Shown: in pieces, positions 47,784 through 58,131 of the stretch
Layout: every line of letters starts with the position of its first letter
Position numbering within the stretch: position 1 is the stretch's first letter
Assembly: GCA_900110635.1 (NCBI GenBank)
Contig: FOEK01000011.1
Location: 1-64,000, forward strand
Length of the DNA stretch: 64,000 bases
Reading direction: 5' to 3'
Source: Lachnospiraceae bacterium NE2001
GTDB taxonomy: Bacteria > Bacillota > Clostridia > Lachnospirales > Lachnospiraceae
Position numbers and translations under genes: made by a program
Notes under the pieces: model-generated
What the model saw: the letters and a program-made list of their open reading frames with translations, nothing else
Told to the model about the DNA's origin: nothing
Database searches by the model: none

Positions 47784-50700
47784 GTGGCTGTTGATCAGAG
47801 AGAGGCGCTAATCGCTGCTGTCCGTGCGCAGGTTGAGAAGGAGCGTGCAGAAAAGCAGAAGAAGCTCGAAAGAGAACAGGAGGCAATGGCATTTGCCAAG
47901 AAAAAGTCTGGTGACAAGAAGGACGAGGGACAGAAGAAGTATAAGACTCTTTCTCCTGAGGAGCTTGCCCGTATTGAAGAGAAGAAGAGAAAGAAGAGGG
48001 CTGAAGAGCTTGGTATTCCTTATGAGCCTGCTGAGTCATCAGTAGCTCCAGAGAAGAAGGATGAAGAAGAACTCAAAGCTAAGATTCAAGGAATTGGTGG
48101 GGGTCTTGGTCTTAATTCTGAGAAGAAGGAAGGTGGCTTAGGCGACATTCCTACAGGTGGTGGTCTTGGAAGTGCTGGTCTTGGCGGCGGCCTTGGAGCA
48201 GATATATCACCTGATAAAGATTCAGATAATGTTAAAGTTCTTAACGGAGCTGATGGAGATAAGTATTCATTTGGTGATGGAACAAAGACAGTTAGCGAAG
48301 ATAGCGGTTGGGTTCCTTCTGAAGATGGAGAAACTCCTATATTTGATGATCTTGATAGCATTATTCCTACTAATAGAACAACACCTACAGATGATGTTGA
48401 TTCAATGTATGATATGGATGATGATGATTCTCCATTTGCTGCTCAAGCATCTAAGATTGAAGGATTCCAGGATGCTTCTAAAGCTCAGGGTGAGGATGAG
48501 TTTGTTGGCGGTGAAGCCGAGACTCAGACTGAAGAAGATTCAAGTGATGATAAGAAGCGTAAGAAGAAGTCAAGTGGCATAGATGATCAGGAAAGACGTC
48601 TTGCTGAGGCTCGTAAGAAGGCTGCAGAAAAGAAGAAGGCTAAAGCTGAGAAGTCAGATGCTTCTAAGAAGTCAGATGAAGCTGAGAAGACTGATAAGAA
48701 GGCTAAGTCAGCAGAGGCTGAGAAGGAAGCTGCAGAGAAGGCTAAGAAGGAAGCAGCTGAAAAGGCAGCTAAGGAAGCTGCAGAGAAGGCTGAAGAAAGA
48801 CGTAAGGCTGAAGAAGAATATAGACGTAAGGCAGAAGAGCTTGCTGAGCGTGAGGCTGAAGAGGCTGCTAAGAAACAGGCAGAGATTCAGGAGAAGCGTA
48901 GAAAGCTTGAGGAGCAGAGACAGAAGGCTGCTGAGATAGCTCGTCAGGAAGCTGTTAAGGCACAGCGTCAGAAGTATAAAGAAGAAGCTGAAAATGAAGT
49001 TGAAGAAGCTAAGTTTGCTGTAAAGGCTGCTGAAGAAGCTCTTGAAGAGGCTAAGAAGTCAGCTGAGAAGTCTGAAAAGGTAGAGGTTGTTAAGTCTGAA
49101 GCTGAGACAGCTGCTGAGGCAAAGGTATCTGATGCAGAAGCTGCTAAGAAGGCTGCAGAAGCTGCTGTTGCAGAAGCTGATAAGGCTATTGAAGAAGCTA
49201 AGGCTCTTGTAAAGGCTAAGGAAGCTGATGTAGAAGCTGTTAAGGCTGAAATAGATGCTGCAATCGAGAAGGCTGCAGCTGATAAGGAAGCAGCGAAGGC
49301 TGAGGCTGGTACTGGTATTGAAGAAATCAAGAACAAGATCCTTGAAGAGGCTCTTGCTGCTGCTGAACTTGTAATCAGAAGTAGAGCTGATGAGGAAGCA
49401 AAGACCAGACAGGCTGATATGGAAGCAGCTATAGCTGAGGATGAGAAGAAGTTCCAGGCTGAAGTTGATGAAATAAATGCTAGAGTTCAGGCCGCTAAGT
49501 CTGAGGTTAAAGCTGCTGAAACTAAGGTTGCAGAATGTGAATTTAATATAGAAGCAGCTAAGGTAGAGATTGTATCCTCTGAAGATAAGGTTAAGCTTGC
49601 TGAGTCTGAGCTTGAGTCAGCTGAGACTGGAGTTAAGACTGCACAGGATAGCGTAGAAATTGTTAAGGGTGATATTGATTCTGCAAAGGCAGGTGTTGAA
49701 GCTGCAAAGGCTGAGGTTGCTGATGCTGATGCAAAGGTTGAAGAAGCTCGTCTGGCTGTAGAAGAAGCTGAGAAGGCTCTTCAGGCTGCAAAGGCTGTAG
49801 AGGAAGAGGCTGTTAAGGCTGCTGACGCGGCTAGAGCTAAGGTAACAGAGGCAGAAGCTAAGGTTACTGATGTAGAGAATCGTATCAGCGAAGCAGAGGA
49901 TAAGGTAACAGAGGCAGAAGCTAAGGTTGATGCTGCTAAGGAAGAGCTGAATATTACTCAGATATCTGTAGATGTAGCTAAGAAGGCTCAGGCAGAGGCT
50001 GAAGTAGCTCTTGAAAATGCTAAGGCTGTTGTAGATGAAAAGAAGGAAGCTGTTAAGGCTATCGAGCAGGAGTCTGGTGCTATAGATGAGAAGAAGGCTC
50101 AGGCTGTTGAGGAGCGTAAGGCTGCTCTTGAAGCTGCTAACAAGGAAGCTGAGGCTGGAATACTTGCTGCCATAGCTGATGCAAAGAGTCAGGCAGAGAC
50201 TGAAGCGGCTGCAAAGGCTGAGAGCGAGGTTGCTGCAAAGGCTGAAGATACTATCAAGGGTATTGATGATGCTCTTGAGAATACAAAGGCTGAAATTACT
50301 GCAAGAGTAAATGCAGCTAAGGATGAGGTTGCAAAGGCTGAGCTTGGCGTTCAGGCTGCTGAAGATAATAAGAAGAAGCTTGAGGCTGAGGTTGAAGCTA
50401 AGGCTAAGGATATTGAGGCTGCTAAGGCAGAGCTTGAGGCTGAACATAAGAAGTCAGTTGAAGCTGCAGAGGCAGAAGCATCCAAGTCAGTTGGAAATGT
50501 AGCTGAGCTTGAGAAGGCTCTCGAGGAAGCTAAGGCTGCTGTTACAGCTGCAGAGCAGAAGGTTAAAGATGTCGATAATATGGAAATCGACCTTACTCAT
50601 GTTGCTCCTGGCGGAAGACTTCCACTTGCTGCAAACTATCTGGAGAAGTACCTTGGTATCGAAGGATCAGCTGATGAGATAGTTGATACATTTACCGATA

Positions 50701-51317
50701 TTGCTGAGAATATGGAAGAGACTATCAGATCAAGAAATATCGTTATTCTTGGTCAGTATGGATTTGGTTCTGTATCAGTCGGTGAAGACTTTGCTCGTTC
50801 CTTCTATGATATGGGTATCTGTAGTGCAAGAGCTATTGCTAAGATCAAGGCTACTGCTCTTAACAAGATGTCTATGGATAAGATCAAGCCTAATATGGAG
50901 AAGCTTGCTGGTGGATGTCTCGTAATTGACAATGCCGGACTTCTTGCTCCAGAAAAGCTTGTTGAGATCGTTAAGCTGTCAGCTAAGGATGTAAATGACT
51001 TCGTTGTTATTATGACTGGTGAGATTGATAGTATATCTCGTCTCTTCACTAATTCTACAGAGGTTGTATCAGAGTTTGAGTATCTTATCGATATGACTAA
51101 GATAGAGAAGGCTGATATGGTCAAGGTTGCTATGGGCTACATCAAGCAGAGAGCTCACAAGGCTGGTGATGGTCTTGAGAAGAAGATAAATGATATCCTT
51201 ATGGGTATGGAACAGGGTAACCTGGATAGAATGATCGCTGCTATTGATGATGCTCTTGCTAAGTGTGAGAAGCGTGATGATAATATGAAGACACTTATTC
51301 CTGCGGATTTTGAGTAG
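47784..51317 (+). CDS. Giant Ala/Lys/Glu coiled-coil protein with P-loop-less AAA-like C-terminus
   Basis: 1177 residues. The first about 270 are charged and Gly-rich (GGGLGSAGLGGGLG near 125). Residues about 270-930 are a continuous Ala/Glu/Lys heptad-type coiled coil (repeats such as EAEAKVTDVENRISEAEDKV). Residues about 950-1177 resemble an AAA+ domain: NIVILGQYGFGSVSVGEDF sits at the Walker A position but lacks the Gly-Lys-Thr, and GGCLVIDNAGLLAPEKL is a Walker B with Asn after Asp; the closest pattern is CbbX-like. It is probably structural or regulatory. GTG start at 47784 behind AAGGAGG. Confidence 0.7.
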   Translation: MAVDQREALIAAVRAQVEKERAEKQKKLEREQEAMAFAKKKSGDKKDEGQKKYKTLSPEELARIEEKKRKKRAEELGIPYEPAESSVAPEKKDEEELKAKIQGIGGGLGLNSEKKEGGLGDIPTGGGLGSAGLGGGLGADISPDKDSDNVKVLNGADGDKYSFGDGTKTVSEDSGWVPSEDGETPIFDDLDSIIPTNRTTPTDDVDSMYDMDDDDSPFAAQASKIEGFQDASKAQGEDEFVGGEAETQTEEDSSDDKKRKKKSSGIDDQERRLAEARKKAAEKKKAKAEKSDASKKSDEAEKTDKKAKSAEAEKEAAEKAKKEAAEKAAKEAAEKAEERRKAEEEYRRKAEELAEREAEEAAKKQAEIQEKRRKLEEQRQKAAEIARQEAVKAQRQKYKEEAENEVEEAKFAVKAAEEALEEAKKSAEKSEKVEVVKSEAETAAEAKVSDAEAAKKAAEAAVAEADKAIEEAKALVKAKEADVEAVKAEIDAAIEKAAADKEAAKAEAGTGIEEIKNKILEEALAAAELVIRSRADEEAKTRQADMEAAIAEDEKKFQAEVDEINARVQAAKSEVKAAETKVAECEFNIEAAKVEIVSSEDKVKLAESELESAETGVKTAQDSVEIVKGDIDSAKAGVEAAKAEVADADAKVEEARLAVEEAEKALQAAKAVEEEAVKAADAARAKVTEAEAKVTDVENRISEAEDKVTEAEAKVDAAKEELNITQISVDVAKKAQAEAEVALENAKAVVDEKKEAVKAIEQESGAIDEKKAQAVEERKAALEAANKEAEAGILAAIADAKSQAETEAAAKAESEVAAKAEDTIKGIDDALENTKAEITARVNAAKDEVAKAELGVQAAEDNKKKLEAEVEAKAKDIEAAKAELEAEHKKSVEAAEAEASKSVGNVAELEKALEEAKAAVTAAEQKVKDVDNMEIDLTHVAPGGRLPLAANYLEKYLGIEGSADEIVDTFTDIAENMEETIRSRNIVILGQYGFGSVSVGEDFARSFYDMGICSARAIAKIKATALNKMSMDKIKPNMEKLAGGCLVIDNAGLLAPEKLVEIVKLSAKDVNDFVVIMTGEIDSISRLFTNSTEVVSEFEYLIDMTKIEKADMVKVAMGYIKQRAHKAGDGLEKKINDILMGMEQGNLDRMIAAIDDALAKCEKRDDNMKTLIPADFE

Positions 51318-51350
51318 TCTGATGATTATTTGATAAGATTATATGTTTAT

Positions 51351-51386
51351 ATAGTGCCAGTGCCTAACAAGTGCTGGCACTATTTG
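51351..51386 (+). terminator. Hairpin terminator
   Basis: ATAGTGCCAG (51351-51360) pairs with CTGGCACTAT (51374-51383), followed by a short T-run. Weak T-tract, so partial read-through into the MreB-like gene is possible. Confidence 0.6.
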
Positions 51387-51460
51387 TGAGTAATATCCTG
51401 TGATCTGGCAGGATGGTATATATTCTGACATACAACTAATGTCTTAATTATGGAGAGATT

Positions 51461-52465
51461 ATGTATAGAATTGATATTGGAATTGATCTCGGAACCTCTA
51501 AGGTCTGTGTATATATGCGTGACAAGGGTATCGTAATAAATCAGCCATCTGTTATTGCATTTGAAAAGAAAGAAAAGAAGATTATCGCGGTTGGAAAAAA
51601 AGCTAAGAAAATGCTGGGCAAGACAACTGATGATATCATAGTTGCGAGACCGATAAAGAACGGAGTTATATCTGAATATATGCTCGCTGAGAGGATGATC
51701 AAAGCCTTTGTTAAGAATGCTCTTCGAAAGAGACGTATACTTGGCAGGCCTAATATTTGTGTAGCTGTTCCACAGGGGATTACCGAGGTTGAGAGACGTG
51801 CGGTTGAGGATGCTATTGTAAAGACTGGTGCCAAGGAGGTGTTTCTTCTTGAGTCACCTATTGCTGCGGCTCTTGGCAGTGGCGTTGATATAATGGAAAC
51901 CAAGGGTCATATGGTTGTAGATATCGGTGGCGGAACTACTGATATTGCTGTTATTTCAGCAGGTGATATATCATATGGTGTCTCTCTCAAGGTTGGTGGA
52001 GATGATTTCACTGAGGCTCTTGCCAGATATGTAAGAAGAAAGTATAGCGTTGAGATGGGTGAACAGTCTGCTGAGGATGCAAAGATTGAGATAGCCAGTG
52101 TTTCTTACAGATCTGTAGATAGCTCTTATGAGATAAAAGGCAAGAATATGGTTAATGGTCTGCCTGTAAGACTTGATCTTGGTGCAAATGAAACTGTTGA
52201 AGCTCTGTCTGAGGTAACAGGTCAGATTCTTGACGGTATTGTTTCAGTGCTTGAAAAGGCTGAGCCGGAGATTGTTGCCGATGTTGGAAAAGAGGGAATC
52301 CTGTTATCTGGTGGTGGAAGTCTTATCTATGGAATGGATAGACTTATTGCTGATAAAGCAGGAATCAGAACAGTTCTATCTGATGAACCTGAAAATGTTG
52401 TGGCTGCTGGTGCTGGTATGGCAGGAGAATATATTATGGTTCAGGATGAGGATAGTAAAAGGTAA
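51461..52465 (+). CDS. MreB-like bacterial actin
   Basis: 334 residues, the standard MreB length. The actin-fold phosphate loops are clear: phosphate 1 GIDLGTSKVCVY near 7, connect 1, phosphate 2 VVDIGGGTTDIAVIS near 152, adenosine site LLSGGGSLIYGMDRL near 278 and connect 2 VVAAGAGMAGEY near 312. MreB polymers guide lateral cell-wall synthesis. It is not next to mreC/mreD, so it is probably a second MreB/Mbl-type filament. Its place at the end of the coiled-coil/TPR locus suggests those proteins may associate with it. Confidence 0.85.
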   Translation: MYRIDIGIDLGTSKVCVYMRDKGIVINQPSVIAFEKKEKKIIAVGKKAKKMLGKTTDDIIVARPIKNGVISEYMLAERMIKAFVKNALRKRRILGRPNICVAVPQGITEVERRAVEDAIVKTGAKEVFLLESPIAAALGSGVDIMETKGHMVVDIGGGTTDIAVISAGDISYGVSLKVGGDDFTEALARYVRRKYSVEMGEQSAEDAKIEIASVSYRSVDSSYEIKGKNMVNGLPVRLDLGANETVEALSEVTGQILDGIVSVLEKAEPEIVADVGKEGILLSGGGSLIYGMDRLIADKAGIRTVLSDEPENVVAAGAGMAGEYIMVQDEDSKR

Positions 52466-52507
52466 CAACAGTTAGACCTGCCAGCAAATATTAAGTAATA
52501 ATTACCA

Positions 52508-52546
52508 AAATGGGATACATTTTTTGATGTATCCCATTTCTTTTTT
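52508..52546 (+). terminator. Intrinsic terminator
   Basis: AAATGGGATACAT (52508-52520) pairs perfectly with ATGTATCCCATTT (52527-52539), followed by CTTTTTT. Confidence 0.9.
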
Positions 52547-52631
52547 CACAAACTACTATATAGTGTGCTAATATCGATTGACTTATACATTATATAGTAG
52601 TAGAGTTTGGACTATAAAAAAATGTGAAAAA

Positions 52632-52696
52632 GTGTTAAAAAATTATAACCCAAGTTTTAACGAATGTGATATAATTAACTATGGTTAGTTATGCTT
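52632..52696 (+). promoter_or_regulatory. pflB promoter region with inverted repeats
   Basis: An extended -10, TGATATAAT (52667-52675), is present with no good -35. Upstream, GTGTTAAAAAATTATAAC (52632-52649) loosely resembles a Rex site (TTGTTAAnnnnTTAACAA). Downstream, TAACTAtggTTAGTTA is an inverted repeat around 52676-52691. Redox control of pyruvate formate-lyase would make sense, but the sites are imperfect. Confidence 0.45.
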
Positions 52697-52718
52697 AATT
52701 ATATAGGGAGGATTAATT

Positions 52719-54986
52719 ATGCAAAAGGATCTGATGCTGAGCTTTGACGAGTGGGACGGTTTTACAGGTCGTCTTTGGAAAGAAGAATGTAATGTAAGAG
52801 AATTCATTACCTATAATTATACCCCATATACAGGTGATGAAAGCTTTCTTGAAGGACCAACTGAAGCAACATTAAAGCTTTGGGGAAGGCTTCAGGAGCT
52901 TCAGAAGGAAGAGCATGAGAAGGGCGGAGTCCTTGATGAGGAAACAGAGATTGTTTCAACACTTACATCCTATGGTCCTGGATATATTGATGAATCCATG
53001 AAGAATCTTGAGCAGATTGTCGGCCTTCAGACAGATAAACCTCTTAAGAGAGCGTTTATGCCATTTGGCGGTATCAAGATGGCAGAAGAATCCCTGACCA
53101 TGTATGGCTATGAGCCCAATAAAGACCTGCACAAGGTTTTCACAGAATATCACAAGACACACAATCAGGCAGTTTTTGATGCATATACAGATGAAATGAG
53201 AGCTGCCCGCAGAAGTCACATTATCACTGGACTCCCTGATACATACGGCCGTGGTCGTATTGTAGGTGATTATAGAAGAATTGCCCTCTATGGTATCGAC
53301 CAGCTTATTGAGTGGAAGAAGGAGGACAAGAAAAACTGCGGTCATGGCGTTATGACTGATGATATTATCCGCCAGCGCGAGGAGCTTGCTGAGCAGATCA
53401 AGGCTCTTGAAGGCATGAAGAAGATGGCAGAGATTTACGGATGTGACATCTCTCGTCCTGCAAAGAATGCCAAGGAGGCTGTCCAGTGGCTATACTTTGG
53501 TTATCTTGCTGCAGTCAAGACTCAGAATGGTGCAGCCATGTCTGTAGGTCGTGTATCTACATTCCTTGATATATATATAGAAAGAGATCTTAAGAAGGGC
53601 ATCTTAACAGAGAAAGAAGCGCAGGAGCTTATCGATCATTTTGTTATGAAGCTCAGGATGGTTAAGTTTGCCCGTATTCAGTCCTACAATGAACTGTTTT
53701 CCGGAGATCCTGTATGGGCAACTCTTGAGGTTGGCGGTATCGGTATGGATGGCCGTACTCACGTTACCAAGAACTGCTTTAGATTTCTTCATACTCTTGA
53801 AAATATGGGTCCTTCGCCGGAGCCTAATCTTACTGTGCTTTATTCATCACAGCTTCCAGAAGCATTTAAGAGATATGCTTCAAGAATTTCTGTTAAGACC
53901 AGCTCTATTCAGTATGAGAATGATGATGTGATGAAGCCTGTATGGGGCGATGATTATTCAATCTGCTGCTGTGTATCAGCAACTCAGACCGGTAAGGAGA
54001 TTCAGTTCTTCGGCGCTCGTGCTAATCTGGCCAAATGTCTTCTGTTCTCTATAAATGGAGGTGTGGACGCTAAGTCCCGCGTTCAGGTTGGTCCTGCTGC
54101 AAGACCTATCACCTCGGAGTATCTCGATTATGATGAGGTTATCGAAAGATTCGAGTTTATGCTGGACTGGCTTGCTGGCCTATATGTGAATACACTGAAC
54201 CTGATCCACTATATGCACGATAAGTATTACTATGAAGCTGCCGAAATGGCGCTGATAGATACAGATGTTCGTCGTACATTTGCAACCGGTATTGCTGGAT
54301 TCTCACACGTTATAGATTCGCTGTCAGCTATCAAGTATGCAAAGGTGAAGGTTATTCGTGACGAGGAAGGCTTTGCTGTAGATTATAAGGCTGAGGGTGA
54401 TTTCCCTAAATATGGAAATGATGACGACAGGGCTGATAATATAGGCGTATGGCTTCTTAAGACATTCCTTGATGATATTAAGAAGAGGCATACATATCGT
54501 AATTCTGAGCCGACAACATCTATTCTTACTATTACTTCAAATGTTGTATATGGCAAGTTTACTGGAAGCCTGCCAGATGGACGTAAAGCATGGACACCTC
54601 TTGCACCTGGTGCTAACCCAAGCTATGGTGCTGAAAAGTCAGGTCTTCTTGCATCGCTTAATTCAGTTGCTAAGATTCCTTATGTCTGGGCTCTTGATGG
54701 CATTTCAAATACTCAGTCAATGAATCCTTCGGCTCTTGGAAATACAGAGGATGAGAGAGTGGATAATCTGGTAAATGCTATGGATGGATATTTTGACCAG
54801 GGTGCTCATCATCTTAATGTAAATGTGTTCAGCCGTGAGGTTCTTGAGGATATTATGGAGCATCCAGACAAGCCTGAGTATGCTAATTTTACGATCCGTG
54901 TATCAGGCTATGCGGTTAAGTTTATCAATCTTACAAGGGAACAGCAGCTTGACGTTATCAATCGTACCTTCCACGAATCCTTATAA
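52719..54986 (+). CDS. pflB: Pyruvate formate-lyase (formate C-acetyltransferase)
   Basis: 755 residues. PFL cleaves pyruvate with CoA to acetyl-CoA and formate by a glycyl radical. The catalytic cysteine pair is in [12 protein letters not shown] near residue 415. The radical Gly lies in [10 protein letters not shown] near 729, and the C-terminus ends NRTFHESL as usual. The segment [18 protein letters not shown] is diagnostic of true PFL against glycerol dehydratase relatives. GGGAGG precedes the ATG. The activase gene follows 50 nt later. It supplies acetyl-CoA for the butyrate operon downstream. Confidence 0.96.
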   Translation: MQKDLMLSFDEWDGFTGRLWKEECNVREFITYNYTPYTGDESFLEGPTEATLKLWGRLQELQKEEHEKGGVLDEETEIVSTLTSYGPGYIDESMKNLEQIVGLQTDKPLKRAFMPFGGIKMAEESLTMYGYEPNKDLHKVFTEYHKTHNQAVFDAYTDEMRAARRSHIITGLPDTYGRGRIVGDYRRIALYGIDQLIEWKKEDKKNCGHGVMTDDIIRQREELAEQIKALEGMKKMAEIYGCDISRPAKNAKEAVQWLYFGYLAAVKTQNGAAMSVGRVSTFLDIYIERDLKKGILTEKEAQELIDHFVMKLRMVKFARIQSYNELFSGDPVWATLEVGGIGMDGRTHVTKNCFRFLHTLENMGPSPEPNLTVLYSSQLPEAFKRYASRISVKTSSIQYENDDVMKPVWGDDYSICCCVSATQTGKEIQFFGARANLAKCLLFSINGGVDAKSRVQVGPAARPITSEYLDYDEVIERFEFMLDWLAGLYVNTLNLIHYMHDKYYYEAAEMALIDTDVRRTFATGIAGFSHVIDSLSAIKYAKVKVIRDEEGFAVDYKAEGDFPKYGNDDDRADNIGVWLLKTFLDDIKKRHTYRNSEPTTSILTITSNVVYGKFTGSLPDGRKAWTPLAPGANPSYGAEKSGLLASLNSVAKIPYVWALDGISNTQSMNPSALGNTEDERVDNLVNAMDGYFDQGAHHLNVNVFSREVLEDIMEHPDKPEYANFTIRVSGYAVKFINLTREQQLDVINRTFHESL

Positions 54987-55036
54987 GTATTTTGATTGTT
55001 AAAAAACTATAGTATATATAGATTGCTTAAGATGCT

Positions 55037-55816
55037 ATGAAAGAAACAGTAGGTTACATTCATTCAACAGAAAGCTTTGGTGCAGTTGACGGCCCTGGAA
55101 TAAGATTTATAGTCTTTCTCCAGGGCTGTTATATGCGCTGCCAATATTGCCATAATCCTGAAACCTGGAGTGTTGTAAAGTCCGAGTCAGATATTCCGGA
55201 ATTGATAAAGCAGGGTATAAGAGTTGAGGCGTGTACGCCAGAGGGTATATTATCCAAGGCTCTCAGATATAAGCCGTACTGGAAAAATGGCGGAGGCATA
55301 ACTGTAAGTGGCGGAGAGGCATTGCTTCAGATAGACTTTGTTACTGAGCTTTTCAGCCTTGCCAAGCAACAGGGAGTAAATACCTGTCTTGATACCTCCG
55401 GTAATCCTTTTACAAAGGAAGGGGAGTTTTTTGAAAAGTTCAAGAAACTTACGGAAGTGACAGATCTTTTTATGCTGGATATTAAGCATATCGATGATGA
55501 GAAGCATAGATCACTTACTGGTCATACTAATAAGAACATACTTGAAATGGCAGCATACCTGTCAGATGTTGGAAAGGGTATTTGGATCAGACATGTTCTT
55601 GTTCCTGGGATAACCACTGATGAGGAGGCGTTAAAAAAACTGGCGTCGTTTATTCAGACTTTAAAAACAGTTTCAAAGGTTGAGGTTTTACCATTTCATA
55701 GAATGGGTCTTCCTGAATATGAACGTCTTGGAATTGTCTGTCCACTTGCTGATACGAATCCGCCGACAGAAGCGGAGCTTAATATGGCAAGGTCTATATT
55801 ATGTAAACCTTTGTGA
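55037..55816 (+). CDS. pflA: Pyruvate formate-lyase activating enzyme (radical SAM)
   Basis: 259 residues. Radical SAM enzyme that abstracts hydrogen from the PFL glycine. The 4Fe-4S cysteines are in FLQGCYMRCQYCHNPETW near 30-37 (CxxxCxxC). The N-terminal SFGAVDGPGIRFIVFLQG and GGGITVSGGEALLQ near 87 are family hallmarks. The ribosome-binding site is weak, so expression may depend on coupling to pflB. Confidence 0.95.
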   Translation: MKETVGYIHSTESFGAVDGPGIRFIVFLQGCYMRCQYCHNPETWSVVKSESDIPELIKQGIRVEACTPEGILSKALRYKPYWKNGGGITVSGGEALLQIDFVTELFSLAKQQGVNTCLDTSGNPFTKEGEFFEKFKKLTEVTDLFMLDIKHIDDEKHRSLTGHTNKNILEMAAYLSDVGKGIWIRHVLVPGITTDEEALKKLASFIQTLKTVSKVEVLPFHRMGLPEYERLGIVCPLADTNPPTEAELNMARSILCKPL

Positions 55817-55950
55817 CATTTGACGGAAAATAGGTTTATTTTCATTAAATTTTATCTGTCGTATATGACAAAATAACGATTCTTGCTTATTGCGGTTGAA
55901 GATTGTTTATGCTATTATTTAAAAGCGTCTTTAGGTTTAATAGAGTTTAA

Positions 55951-55970
55951 CACTTTAACGTTTTAAAGTG
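55951..55970 (+). promoter_or_regulatory. Perfect inverted repeat in the butyrate-operon promoter region
   Basis: CACTTTAA-CGTT-TTAAAGTG lies just upstream of a TATAAT at 55980-55985. Its core TTAA-N4-TTAA matches the core of Rex operators, but the flanking G/C positions do not. It is a candidate redox operator for thl-crt-hbd-bcd-etf. Confidence 0.5.
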
Positions 55971-56007
55971 TTTCAATAATATAATAAAATATATGGAGGA
56001 ATTATCT

Positions 56008-57204
56008 ATGTCAAAGAAAGTCGTACTCGCTGGCGCTTGCCGTACAGCAATCGGAACAATGGGTGGATCACTCAGCACAACACCAGTAGCAGACCTTGGT
56101 TCTATCGTTATCAAGGAAGCACTCTCTAGAGCAGGAGTTCCAGCTGATCAGGTTGATCACGTATACATGGGTTGCGTTATCCAGGCTGGTCAGGGACAGA
56201 ATGTTGCACGTCAGGCAGCTATCAAGGCTGGCCTTCCTGTTGAGTGTCCTGCTGTAACAATCAATGTTGTATGCGGTTCCGGTCTTAATGCAGTAAATAT
56301 GGCAGCTCAGATGATTCAGGCTGGTGATGCTGATATCGTTGTTGCTGGTGGTATGGAGAATATGTCTATGGCTCCATTTGCACTTCCAAATGGTCGTTAT
56401 GGATATAGAATGACATGGCCATCAAACAGCCAGGGTGCTCTTGTTGATACTATGGTTAAGGATGCTCTTTGGGATGCATTTAATGATTATCATATGATCA
56501 AGACAGCTGATAACGTAGCTGAGCAGTGGGGACTTACAAGAGAAGAACTTGATGAGTTTGCTGCTAACTCACAGCAGAAGTGCCAGAAGGCTATGGAGAG
56601 CGGTGCTTTTAAGAGAGAGATAGTTCCTGTAGAGATAAAGAAGAAGAAGGAAACAGTTGTTTTCGATACAGATGAGAACCCACGTGCTGGTATCACAGCA
56701 GAAGGACTTGCAAAGATGAGAGCTATAAATCCTGATGGATATGTTACAGCTGGTAACGCTTCAGGTATCAACGATGGTGCTGCTGCAATCGTTGTTATGT
56801 CAGCTGAGAAGGCTGAGGAGCTTGGTGTTAAGCCTATGGCTAATTTCGTTGGTGGTGCTCTTGCAGGTGTTGCTCCTGAGATCATGGGTGTTGGTCCTGT
56901 AGCTGCTACAAAGAAGGTTATGGCTAAGACAGGTTATAAGATTGAGGACTTCGACGTAATCGAGGCTAATGAGGCATTTGCTGCACAGTCAGTTGCTGTT
57001 GGTAAGGATCTTGGTATCGATGTTGAGAAGCAGCTTAACCCACGTGGTGGTGCTATCGCTCTTGGTCACCCGGTTGGTGCATCAGGATGCCGTATCCTTG
57101 TAACACTTCTTCATGAGATGGAAGATATGGACCTTAAGAAGGGTCTTGCAACACTTTGTATCGGTGGAGGTATGGGTTGCGCTACAATCGTTGAGAGAGA
57201 TTAA
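56008..57204 (+). CDS. thl: Acetyl-CoA acetyltransferase (thiolase)
   Basis: About 398 residues. Condenses two acetyl-CoA to acetoacetyl-CoA, the first step to butyrate. The acyl-carrying Cys is in [16 protein letters not shown] near 88. The His and second Cys are in [13 protein letters not shown] near 350 and [14 protein letters not shown] at the end; [11 protein letters not shown] near 318 is also present. Start set at the ATG at 56008 ([10 protein letters not shown]), 8 nt behind GGAGG; the ATG at 55993 precedes that site. First gene of the butyryl-CoA operon. Confidence 0.94.
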   Translation: MSKKVVLAGACRTAIGTMGGSLSTTPVADLGSIVIKEALSRAGVPADQVDHVYMGCVIQAGQGQNVARQAAIKAGLPVECPAVTINVVCGSGLNAVNMAAQMIQAGDADIVVAGGMENMSMAPFALPNGRYGYRMTWPSNSQGALVDTMVKDALWDAFNDYHMIKTADNVAEQWGLTREELDEFAANSQQKCQKAMESGAFKREIVPVEIKKKKETVVFDTDENPRAGITAEGLAKMRAINPDGYVTAGNASGINDGAAAIVVMSAEKAEELGVKPMANFVGGALAGVAPEIMGVGPVAATKKVMAKTGYKIEDFDVIEANEAFAAQSVAVGKDLGIDVEKQLNPRGGAIALGHPVGASGCRILVTLLHEMEDMDLKKGLATLCIGGGMGCATIVERD

Positions 57205-57210
57205 TTGAAA

Positions 57211-57245
57211 ATAGTGCAGCGGGGTCTGTCCCCACTGCACCATTT
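57211..57245. repeat. GGGGAC/GTCCCC palindromic repeat, copy 4
   Basis: GTGCAG (57214-57219) pairs with CTGCAC (57235-57240), enclosing GGGG-TCTGT-CCCC, followed by CATTTTT. It sits between thl and crt and could cause partial termination inside the operon. Confidence 0.7.
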
Positions 57246-57280
57246 TTCGTGTCATTAATTATATTATTAGGAGAGAAACA

Positions 57281-58075
57281 ATGGCAGAATTCGTAACATA
57301 TGAGCAGGACGGCTTCGTTGGCGTTATCACTATCAACCGCCCACAGGCCCTTAACGCTCTTAATTCAAAAGTATTAGAGGACCTGGAGGAAGTATTTGGT
57401 GCAGTTGATTTAGAGACAACTCGTGCACTTATTCTTACAGGTGCTGGTGAGAAGTCATTTGTAGCTGGTGCTGATATCGGCGAAATGTCATCTCTTACAA
57501 AGGCTGAAGGTGAAGCTTTCGGTAAGAAGGGAAATGATATCTTCCGTATGATCGAGACATTTCCAATTCCTGTAATTGCTGCAGTTAACGGCTTTGCTCT
57601 TGGTGGTGGATGTGAGATCGCTATGAGCTGCGATATCAGAATTGCTTCTGAAAACGCAATCTTTGGTCAGCCAGAGGTTGGTCTTGGAATCACTCCTGGT
57701 TTCGGCGGTACACAGAGACTTGCACGTATCATCGGTGTTGGTATGGCTAAGCAGTTGATTTTCACAGCACGTAACATCAAGGCTGAGCAGGCTAAGGCAA
57801 TCGGTCTTGTAAATGACGTATATCCACAGGAAGAGTTACTTGATCAGGCTAAGAAGCTTGCTAGTATCATTTCAGCAAATGCACCTATAGCAGTTCGTAA
57901 TTGCAAGCAGGCTATCAACGATGGTCTTGATGCAACTATGGATGATGCAATAGTAATAGAAGAAAAGCTTTTCGGTGACTGCTTCGAGACAGAGGATCAG
58001 AAGGCTGCTATGGCAAACTTCCTCGAGAAGGATAAGGAAAAGAAACTTAAGGTTGTTCCATTCCAGAACAAATAA
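57281..58075 (+). CDS. crt: 3-hydroxybutyryl-CoA dehydratase (crotonase)
   Basis: 264 residues. Dehydrates 3-hydroxybutyryl-CoA to crotonyl-CoA. Crotonase landmarks: FVAGADIGEMS near 62 (oxyanion hole), NGFALGGGCEIAMSCDIRIAS near 103 with the first catalytic Glu, and FGQPEVGLGITPGFGGTQRL near 127 with the second. AGGAG precedes the ATG. Second step gene order is thl-crt-hbd, as in many Clostridia. Confidence 0.94.
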   Translation: MAEFVTYEQDGFVGVITINRPQALNALNSKVLEDLEEVFGAVDLETTRALILTGAGEKSFVAGADIGEMSSLTKAEGEAFGKKGNDIFRMIETFPIPVIAAVNGFALGGGCEIAMSCDIRIASENAIFGQPEVGLGITPGFGGTQRLARIIGVGMAKQLIFTARNIKAEQAKAIGLVNDVYPQEELLDQAKKLASIISANAPIAVRNCKQAINDGLDATMDDAIVIEEKLFGDCFETEDQKAAMANFLEKDKEKKLKVVPFQNK

Positions 58076-58131
58076 TGTGGAACAATTAATCGTAACAAAT
58101 AAACAGCGAATCTTTAATAGGAGGAACGAAT

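Noticed and set aside
49617-50447. A 276-codon Leu/Ser-rich minus-strand open frame
   Set aside because: It is a by-product of the Ala/Lys/Glu coiled-coil codon pattern on the plus strand.
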